Shown here piece after piece: positions 7,235 to 12,852 of a stretch of DNA of 20,697 bases. The translations under genes and the position numbers were made by a program. The notes under the pieces were generated by a model. The model ran no database searches, had not been told where the DNA came from, and worked only from the letters and a program-made list of their open reading frames with translations. The stretch comes from JAAGZL01 sp964628835 (GTDB taxonomy: Bacteria; Pseudomonadota; Gammaproteobacteria; Chromatiales; Chromatiaceae): positions 1 to 20,697 of the forward strand of contig CAZVME010000058.1 in the NCBI GenBank assembly GCA_964628835.1, in the 5' to 3' direction. The stretch's first letter is position 1. Each line of letters opens with the position of its first letter.

Positions 7235-8509
7235 ATGTTAGACCCACGTCTACTGAGAAACGAACTGGAAGCCACCGCCGCACAGCTGGCGCGACGTGGT
7301 ATGACGCTGGATACGGCACACCTCGCCGCGCTGGAGACTCAACGCAAAGAGTTGCAGATAACGGCTGAACGGTTGCAGAGTGAACGTAACAGCCGCTCCA
7401 AGCAGATCGGCAAGGCCAAGGCGGCGGGGGAGGATATCCAACCCCTGCTGGATGAGGTGGCAAACCTGGGTGCCGAGTTGAAACAGGCGCAGGATGATCT
7501 GAGCACTGTCCAGTCTGAGTTGCAGAAGGTGATTCTTGGCATACCAAACATCCCATCACCGGATGTGCCGGAGGGTAACGACGAAGAGGACAATCGGGAA
7601 GAGCGACGCTGGGGCACACCCAGGGAGTTTGAGTTTGAACCGAAGGATCATGTGGATCTGGGCACCGCGCTCGGATACGTGGATTTTGAGGCGGCAGCCA
7701 AGATTACCGGCTCCAGATTTGTCACTCTGAATGGCCCCATGGCACGTCTGCAACGGGCCCTGACCCAGTTTATGCTCAACACCCATACCGATGAGCATGG
7801 CTACGCAGAGACCTATGTCCCCTACATGGTGAATGCAGACAGCCTGCAGGGTACTGGACAGCTACCAAAATTTGAGGCGGACCTGTTCAAACTCTCCGGT
7901 GAACTGGATTACTACCTGATCCCCACCGCCGAGGTGCCGGTCACCAATCTGGTACGGGGTGAGATCATCGAAGATGCGGACATGCCCAGACGCTGGGTGG
8001 CCCACACCCCATGCTTTCGCAGTGAGGCCGGATCTTATGGCAAGGACACCCGTGGCATGATCCGTCAGCATCAGTTCGAAAAGGTAGAGATGGTGCAGGT
8101 GGTACGTCCCCAGGACTCCACTGAGACCCTGGAGCAATTGACCGGACATGCCGAGTCCATCCTGCAAAAGCTGGGACTGCCGTACCGCCTGGTAACCCTG
8201 TGTACCGGCGATCTCGGTTTCTCCTCCACCAAGACCTATGACCTGGAGGTGTGGCTGCCGGGCCAGAGCGCCTATCGGGAGATCTCCTCCTGTAGCAACT
8301 TTGGCGATTTTCAGGCGCGGCGTCTACAGGCGCGCTGGCGTAATCCGGAAACGGGTAAACCGGAGCTGGTGCATACCATAAATGGTTCGGGGTTAGCTGT
8401 GGGCCGGACCCTGGTTGCCGTGGTGGAGAATTATCAGCGGGAGGATGGCAGCATCGAGATACCCGAGGCACTGCGTCCATATATGGGTGGACTTGAGGTT
8501 ATTCAATAG
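7235..8509 (+). CDS. serS: Seryl-tRNA synthetase
   Basis: Cytoplasmic class II aminoacyl-tRNA synthetase that charges tRNA-Ser with serine. The 424-residue length is standard. Residues 1-105 form the antiparallel coiled-coil arm that grips the long variable arm of tRNA-Ser. The catalytic core shows TAEVPVTN (231-238), the motif 2 stretch FRSEAGSYGKDTRGMIR from 261, and motif 3 GSGLAVGRTLVAVVENYQ near the C-terminus, ending IPEALRPYMGG. It starts three bases after the DUF190 stop and shares its operon. The cognate tRNA-Ser(UGA) lies 1.3 kb downstream. The siroheme synthase gene that follows serS in some relatives is absent. Confidence 0.97.
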   Translation: MLDPRLLRNELEATAAQLARRGMTLDTAHLAALETQRKELQITAERLQSERNSRSKQIGKAKAAGEDIQPLLDEVANLGAELKQAQDDLSTVQSELQKVILGIPNIPSPDVPEGNDEEDNREERRWGTPREFEFEPKDHVDLGTALGYVDFEAAAKITGSRFVTLNGPMARLQRALTQFMLNTHTDEHGYAETYVPYMVNADSLQGTGQLPKFEADLFKLSGELDYYLIPTAEVPVTNLVRGEIIEDADMPRRWVAHTPCFRSEAGSYGKDTRGMIRQHQFEKVEMVQVVRPQDSTETLEQLTGHAESILQKLGLPYRLVTLCTGDLGFSSTKTYDLEVWLPGQSAYREISSCSNFGDFQARRLQARWRNPETGKPELVHTINGSGLAVGRTLVAVVENYQREDGSIEIPEALRPYMGGLEVIQ

Positions 8510-8557
8510 CGTTAGTCCAGGCTGGTTTGTATGTAACCTTATGGATAAGACCAGTCC

Positions 8558-8664
8558 TGTAGGCCAGAATAAGCGATAGCGTTTCTGGCAATACCTTAAT
8601 CGATTCAGCCCCCTTAAGGTAGAGGTGATTTCTTGCCCGGAACGCGCTGCTTATCCAGGCCTAC
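8558..8664. repeat. Inverted pair of REP-like elements (REPIN-like)
   Basis: Copy 1 (8558-8591, plus) and copy 2 (8633-8664, read on the minus strand) share GTAGGCC-N-G-R-ATAAGC, then AGCG, a TTC and GGCAA. Each folds alone: GCCAGAA pairs with TTCTGGC in copy 1. The spacer between them holds its own perfect inverted repeat TACCTTAA (8592-8599) / TTAAGGTA (8614-8621), so the whole block can form one large structure. The form GTAGGCC...GATAAGCG.AGCG resembles enterobacterial and gammaproteobacterial REP palindromes, which are mobilised by RAYT transposases. It sits in the convergent gap after serS. Confidence 0.65.
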
Positions 8665-8692
8665 GGCTGACCCGAACTATCCGCTTAGCCCA

Positions 8693-8872
8693 CTAGACCA
8701 GCATGATCAGCAGTACGACAAACCCCACCACGGCCAGGATGGGTAGGAGTGCGGACGTCCAATCCCCATTTTCTGCTTTGGGGTTATTGTTCATGGCGTG
8801 TTTTACCCTTGGGTATATCACTATGATCATCATGCCCAGTAGAATAGCATATCCGATTTGCATCCAATCCAT
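8693..8872 (-). CDS. Small two-helix inner-membrane protein, unknown function
   Basis: A 59-residue reading frame from ATG at 8872 to TAG at 8693. The predicted protein starts MDWMQIGYAILLGMMIIVIY (first membrane helix), followed by a basic PRVKHAM, a polar link NNNPKAENGDWTS, and a second helix ALLPILAVVGFVVLLIMLV to the end. Positive residues after the first helix and the uninterrupted codon pattern argue for a real gene. Short proteins of this layout (MDW.QIG..., PR.KH, a DW before the second helix) occur in gammaproteobacteria without known function, as I recall. Upstream GAGA is a modest ribosome site. It reads in the same direction as yccA but beyond yccA's terminator, so it either needs its own promoter in the 36-base gap or lives on read-through. 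Confidence 0.7.
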   Translation of the reverse strand: MDWMQIGYAILLGMMIIVIYPRVKHAMNNNPKAENGDWTSALLPILAVVGFVVLLIMLV

Positions 8873-8908
8873 CAGTCTTTCTCTCGGTAATAATCTGTCA
8901 ATGAAAAA

Positions 8909-8934
8909 AAAGCCCCGGTTGATACCGGGGCTTT
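8909..8934 (-). terminator. Bidirectional intrinsic terminator after yccA
   Basis: AAAGCCCCGG (8909-8918), loop TTGATA, CCGGGGCTTT (8925-8934): a 10-bp GC-rich perfect stem. On the minus strand it is followed by eight or more Ts, placing a textbook rho-independent terminator just after yccA. The plus strand has a shorter T-run, so it may also act on serS read-through. Confidence 0.9.
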
Positions 8935-8951
8935 CTTAACTCAGGTGCTGG

Positions 8952-9614
8952 TTAGTCATCCCCGCCCATAACTCCCAGTATGTGCAGTAGATGCACAAAC
9001 AGATTGAAGATGTTCAAGTAGAGACTAACAGTCATCATGATGTAGTTTGAATTTGGATCATGGATCATCCGGCTGGTGTCATACAGGATGAAACCACTCA
9101 TTAGTAAAATTATTACAGCGGAGATTGCCAGTGACAGGGCAGGAATCTGCAGAAAGATATTTGCCAGCATGACTACAAATATCATTAGGATGCCGGCCAT
9201 TAAGAAGCCGCCCATAAAATTGAAGTTCTTGCGGCTGGTCAGTGCATAGCCTGAGAGACCCAGGAAAATCACACCTGTTCCTCCAAAGGCGGTAGCAATC
9301 AACTCACCACCATTGGGTAGAGCCAGATACTGAGTCAGCATGGGCCCGAGTCCAAATCCAAGTAAACCTGTAATGGCAAATACAACCCAGATACCGTTGG
9401 CGGAATTAGCTGTACGGGGTAAAACCAGCCAAATCAGGGCAAAAGCGCCGATTATGGAGATAAGCCCCGTCATAGGAGGCATCTGCACAACTACTGAGAC
9501 AGCGGCCATGATTGCGCTGAAAAACAGGGTTATAGACAGTAGGGTATAGGTGTTTCTGATAACCTTGTTAACTTCTACAGCGTTTTTCGCAGTATTGGTT
9601 ACTGAATAGTTCAT
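8952..9614 (-). CDS. yccA: Bax inhibitor-1/YccA family membrane protein
   Basis: 220-residue inner-membrane protein of the BI-1 (UPF0005) family with seven hydrophobic helices. In E. coli YccA is a substrate and modulator of the FtsH protease and protects SecY when translocation jams; other family members leak calcium or protons. Typical features are the N-terminal VIRNTYTLLSITL, GLSGYALTSRKNFNFMG in the middle, and the late FILYDTSRMIHDPNSNYIM, which contains the family's conserved Asp pair around D174 and D182. It ends ILGVMGGDD. The ATG at 9614 has AAGGAG 11 bases ahead, slightly far. The neighbouring tRNA-Ser(UGA) repeats the yccA-serT linkage of E. coli. Confidence 0.93.
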   Translation of the reverse strand: MNYSVTNTAKNAVEVNKVIRNTYTLLSITLFFSAIMAAVSVVVQMPPMTGLISIIGAFALIWLVLPRTANSANGIWVVFAITGLLGFGLGPMLTQYLALPNGGELIATAFGGTGVIFLGLSGYALTSRKNFNFMGGFLMAGILMIFVVMLANIFLQIPALSLAISAVIILLMSGFILYDTSRMIHDPNSNYIMMTVSLYLNIFNLFVHLLHILGVMGGDD

Positions 9615-9769
9615 TTGGTTGCTATCTCCTTAGAAATGGCTCAATTTTTTATGTTCGGTAAATGAGACTGTGGATCTGTCTCGTAGGTTCTACAGCATAG
9701 TCCACTATATGGAGGAAAAGTTCAATATTTCAAGAGCTAACATTTTTTGCTACGAGATTAATTATAGTC

Positions 9770-9798
9770 TTGTTGAAGCCCTCGCAACCGGGTATTAT
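9770..9798 (+). promoter_or_regulatory. Sigma-70-like promoter for tRNA-Ser
   Basis: TTGTTG (9770-9775) and TATTAT (9793-9798) are spaced 17 bases apart and end 10 bases before the mature tRNA 5' end. Confidence 0.6.
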
Positions 9799-9808
9799 TC
9801 GCACCCTT

Positions 9809-9899
9809 GGAGAGGTGGCAGAGCGGTTGAATGCACTGGTCTTGAAAACCAGCGAGGGTTTGTAGCCCTCCCAGGGTTCGAATCCCTGCCTCTCCGCCA
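9809..9899 (+). tRNA. serT: tRNA-Ser(UGA)
   Basis: The 91-nt cloverleaf has acceptor arms GGAGAGG (9809-9815) and CCTCTCC (9889-9895), discriminator G and encoded CCA (9897-9899). The anticodon arm CTGGT-CTTGAAA-ACCAG gives anticodon TGA. The long variable arm (GAGGG...CCCTC) is the class II hallmark of tRNA-Ser, and the T arm is CAGGG-TTCGAAT-CCCTG. It decodes UCA, and UCG or UCU by wobble. Genes lie normally to its left; to its right the content becomes accessory. Confidence 0.97.
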
Positions 9900-9900
9900 A

Positions 9901-9941
9901 ATAAAACAAAAAGGCCCTTTTTAAGGGCCTTTTTGTTTTAT
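9901..9941 (+). terminator. Long perfect hairpin terminator of tRNA-Ser
   Basis: ATAAAACAAAAAGGCCC (9901-9917) pairs fully with GGGCCTTTTTGTTTTAT (9925-9941), a 17-bp stem with loop TTTTTAA. It begins one base after the CCA end. The T-run inside the right arm makes it a strong intrinsic terminator, usable in both directions. Confidence 0.92.
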
Positions 9942-10286
9942 CAGGTGCTGGTAGATCCGATTTGAACCCTTCGTTCGACAGCCAACGTAGCGCGTTGGCG
10001 CAGACGTCAGCTATGCTGAACTGCTAATCAATCCTTGCTGCTCCGTTAAATGTATAAACCCTGTAGATTCAATAAGTAACTGGGGCTTTTCTTACCTTTC
10101 TAACCTAACCATATCATGTCTTGTGTTAGGGTATTACAGTAGTTTTGCTTGTCAGCCTATGGGGGAGTCATAGGGTTGGAGGTGCTGCTGGTAGTGCGTA
10201 TTTTCCACGCTGATTGGGAACGCACGCATCATGCCTAATTCTTCCAAAAAAAAACAGGACACCTGAAAAATAAAAACGATGTCAAA
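9942..10286. other. Gene-free stretch between tRNA-Ser and the chemotaxis gene
   Basis: No credible reading frame is seen in these 345 bases. It contains a 7-bp hairpin GCCAACG-TAGCG-CGTTGGC (9981-9999), a tRNA-like scrap GGGTTCAAATC on the minus strand (about 9960-9970) that cannot be folded into a tRNA, and the terminator of the chemotaxis gene at its right end. Being immediately downstream of a tRNA, it is a candidate island junction. Confidence 0.5.
10246..10265 (-). terminator. Weak terminator after the chemotaxis receptor gene
   Basis: On the minus strand a short stem CAGG-TGT-CCTG is followed by nine Ts, 22 bases past the stop codon. The stem is only four base pairs, but the T-run is strong. 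Confidence 0.5.
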
Positions 10287-11918
10287 CTATGACTGTTCAT
10301 GTTCTGTTTTGAATTGCCCAACAAATACTTGCAGCTCTGATGCAATGTGCGCCAGATCTTGCCCTGCGTGCGAAGTCTGCTGAGCACCTGAGGCGTTTTG
10401 TATTGCCATGTCACTGATCCGAACGATATTCCTGTTCATATCTTCAGCTACGGCGTTTTGCTCCTCTGCGGCTGTTGCAATTTGGGAACTCATTTGGTTG
10501 ATTTTCGAAACAGATTCCGCAATGGTCGTCAATGAAGATCCCGCCAAGACGGCTTGGTCGACAACAGATCCGGCCTGTTCTCGACTCTGACTCATCGCCT
10601 GCACGGCATTGCGGGAACCGGCCTGGAGTTTCTCGATGATCAGGTTAATCTCTGCGGTGGACTCCTGGGTCCTGCCAGCCAGGGTGCGAACTTCATCCGC
10701 CACCACGGCAAATCCGCGACCTTGCTCACCGGCTCGGGCTGCCTCGATTGCCGCATTCAGCGCTAATAGATTGGTCTGTTCGGCAATACCCTTGATTACT
10801 TCCAATACGGTATTGATATTTTCACTGTCCTGCTCCACCTGGGCGATGACATCCGCTGTGTTATCGATCTGTTTGGCCAGTTGCTGAATTCCCTGTACCG
10901 TCTCTTCTACCACCTTGCGGCCCATCTCTGTTTCGGTATTAGCCTCGTTTGCGGCGGCTGAGGTATTGGTGACGTTTACAGCGACCTCCCTCACGGTGGA
11001 GCTCATTTCGTTCATCGCTGTCGCTATCTGATCCGTCTCTGACTGTTGCTCATGGATATTGGTACTGGTCTGTGTCGTCACCACCGATACCTTTTCCGCC
11101 GCTGTGGAGAGTCGGTTAGTTGTGGTGTGAATCTGTGAAATCATCTCTAACAACCGCTTCTGCATGGACTGCAATCCTCGCATAAGGTCGCCAATTTCAT
11201 CCTGGCGAACCACATCGATGGAGGAGGTCAGATCACCTTTTGCCACTCGCTGCAGTTCAGCAACAACCTTGGGCATATAGGCCAATGCCCGTGACATTAT
11301 GAGGTAGACGAGACCAACACCCAGCAAAATAACCAGGGAACCGATAGCGACAGATCTCTCGGTTGATGCCGCTAACTCCTGTTGCACCAACAGCGCGGCC
11401 GCCGTTTCGGCTTCAACGCTCGCAAGGAAATTATCCATATCTTTAGTAATCTTGGCGGCCACTTCATCAAACTGCGCCATCATCTGATTACCGCCGGCTG
11501 GGCCCTTGTCGATATAGGACTGGGCCATCTGTTTCCCGACATCATAATAGGCACTAAAAATCGGAATCATCGCCTGATAACGCTCCACATGTTCACTATC
11601 AAGCACCATGAGTTCATCGACCAGGGTCCTGAACTGTTGGGCATTAACCTCTGCCTCGTCAAATCCATCATTCAGTCCATCACGGCCACGGGTGGCGCTA
11701 ATGTCGGTTAGCCACTGCTGCACCTGAACAACTGACAGCTTCATCATGTGGGCCTTGTTGAGAATAGGAATTTTATTTTCCGCAAGTTTGGTGGATTGAC
11801 TGCTAATTGCCATGTTATCCGCTATGATCACGCCGCTTCCAATTATGACGATGAACGCTAATAAGATCGTTAATAGCAGAAAACGCATGCCAAGCTTCAT
11901 ATTACCCAGTGTGCTCAT
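10287..11918 (-). CDS. Methyl-accepting chemotaxis protein
   Basis: This 543-residue transmembrane chemoreceptor senses a periplasmic signal and controls CheA at the membrane. Order: TM1 about 11-33; a periplasmic helical sensor about 34-188 that looks like a four-helix bundle (VQVQQWLTDISATRGRDGL); TM2 about 191-209; HAMP about 208-262 with DEIGDLMRGLQSM; and a cytoplasmic coiled coil. The coil's hairpin tip reads IAEQTNLLALNAAIEAARAG then GRGFAVVADEVRTLAGRT. The C-terminus ends KTEHEQS with no CheR-tethering pentapeptide. The ligand cannot be predicted. The ATG at 11918 has GGAG nine bases ahead; the Met seven codons in is an alternative. No che genes are in the window, so it is an orphan receptor here. 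Confidence 0.95.
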   Translation of the reverse strand: MSTLGNMKLGMRFLLLTILLAFIVIIGSGVIIADNMAISSQSTKLAENKIPILNKAHMMKLSVVQVQQWLTDISATRGRDGLNDGFDEAEVNAQQFRTLVDELMVLDSEHVERYQAMIPIFSAYYDVGKQMAQSYIDKGPAGGNQMMAQFDEVAAKITKDMDNFLASVEAETAAALLVQQELAASTERSVAIGSLVILLGVGLVYLIMSRALAYMPKVVAELQRVAKGDLTSSIDVVRQDEIGDLMRGLQSMQKRLLEMISQIHTTTNRLSTAAEKVSVVTTQTSTNIHEQQSETDQIATAMNEMSSTVREVAVNVTNTSAAANEANTETEMGRKVVEETVQGIQQLAKQIDNTADVIAQVEQDSENINTVLEVIKGIAEQTNLLALNAAIEAARAGEQGRGFAVVADEVRTLAGRTQESTAEINLIIEKLQAGSRNAVQAMSQSREQAGSVVDQAVLAGSSLTTIAESVSKINQMSSQIATAAEEQNAVAEDMNRNIVRISDMAIQNASGAQQTSHAGQDLAHIASELQVFVGQFKTEHEQS

Positions 11919-12063
11919 CTTGATATTCTCCAGAATGAATTACGCAATCTGTTCCTTAATTAGGTGCCTACACTTCGTCGATTATTGAGCCATTTGCAAT
12001 GCACTCAAAAATCATTTCAATCCATTATTAATTCGTAACCAATAGCCGCTGATGTATTCAATG

Positions 12064-12335
12064 CTATGTACGAAAATGCGGGGGGTGCTGGCCGTTAATA
12101 TAGCTTGTTAAATAATCTATTCGGCTGACGTAATAACACTTGTGTGTTATCCGGTCAGAAACTTCTTCCATATGCATCACAAGCTGTAAGGGTGATGTGT
12201 ATGGCATATAGCTGCCCACATTCTTCCTTAGGATATTATTTTCCCATTGATCAAGGCTATCGGCCTGTTCTTGAATTTCTTTAATTAAATTTAGGGATGA
12301 TCTGAAAAATTAAAGTTTTTCACTTTACTTGCCAT
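12064..12335 (-). pseudogene. Possible decayed small gene, unknown family
   Basis: On the minus strand an ATG at 12335 begins MASKVKNFNFSDHP and then hits TAA (12291-12293). A single-base shift leads into an 81-codon open frame ending at TAG 12064, which reads SLNLIKEIQEQADSLDQWE, then ILRKNVGSYMPYTSPLQLV and MHMEEVSDRITHKCYYV. The composition is protein-like and hydrophilic, but I recognise no family, and the open frame has no start codon near its beginning. A frameshifted remnant fits best; chance is possible. Confidence 0.3.
12125..12158. repeat. Two-part hairpin CTGAC...GTCAG with inner ATAACAC stem
   Basis: CTGAC (12125-12129) pairs with GTCAG (12154-12158), and ATAACAC (12133-12139) with GTGTTAT (12144-12150), around loop TTGT, with a small symmetric internal loop. 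It lies within the possible decayed frame. Its role is unknown; it may be a chance structure or a transcript end. Confidence 0.45.
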
Positions 12336-12527
12336 CAAATCTCAAATAATTGTAAAAACAACCTGCGTTATCCTCAGGTTTGGTTCCAATTTAGATCATT
12401 CCCGGGTTTTTAGGCGCAACTTGCCTACGACGTGGCTAGTAAATGCCGCTTAGCCAGTACCAAATTAATCAAGGCGCACTTGGTAAGTACACGATGGGCA
12501 TTTTTCTCAAGTCCTCGATAATGAACC

Positions 12528-12631
12528 TGGCGGTTTCGGATAATAAGTGCTTCATCTCTTGGTCGGGAGAAGCGCTGACTCTACCAGCTGGCCCCTCATC
12601 TACCAATTGCACTTATTATCCGAAACCGCCA
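12528..12631. repeat. Perfect 23-bp inverted repeat with 58-bp spacer
   Basis: The left arm (12528-12550, starts TGGCGGTTTCGG, ends AATAAGTGC) and right arm (12609-12631) are exact reverse complements. The spacer 12551-12608 has an inner TTGGT (12559-12563) / ACCAA (12602-12606) pair, so a long cruciform or RNA hairpin is possible. There is no clear target-site duplication outside the arms (flanks GAACC and ATGTC). It could be a minimal non-autonomous mobile element, a paired recombinase site or a structured RNA. Confidence 0.85.
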
Positions 12632-12852
12632 ATGTCTTATCACTCAACTGTCGTTACATATTGGTAACGGCGTTTTCTTGAGGGTATGAGTATTTGAGTA
12701 GGTAGACTACCTTTATGATTCGTTTGTTACTTACCAGATCGTAAGGGTTACCTGTAGTAGCTGTGACTCGATCTGACACTTCTGTATATCTTACAATCAG
12801 ACCGCCTTCGACACATTACTGCCATAAATACTTCAGTAGGCTAAATGCTCCT

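Larger units (their letters stand above)
11919..12852. other. 934-bp gene-poor region
   Basis: Between the chemoreceptor start and the GGDEF-EAL stop (both minus strand). It holds, from left to right, the chemoreceptor leader, a possible decayed reading frame (12064-12335), a two-part hairpin (12125-12158), a small hairpin AACCTG/CAGGTT (12360-12380), a perfect 23-bp inverted repeat (12528-12631), the inverted repeat CGTTAC/GTAACG near 12653-12670, and AGGTAGACTACCT near 12701-12713. No intact gene is supported. The 74-codon plus-strand frame over the inverted repeat has no protein-like features. Confidence 0.6.

Noticed and set aside
9670..9924. 84-codon plus-strand reading frame
   Set aside because: It runs through the tRNA-Ser gene and into its terminator and has no protein-like features.
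9949..9985. Second tRNA or 3' tRNA fragment on the minus strand (GGGTTCAAATC...ACCA)
   Set aside because: Only six bases separate the T loop from ACCA instead of about twelve, and the T stem does not pair; at best a scrap.
12443..12667. 74-codon plus-strand reading frame
   Set aside because: It spans the perfect inverted repeat and has no ribosome site or recognisable domain.
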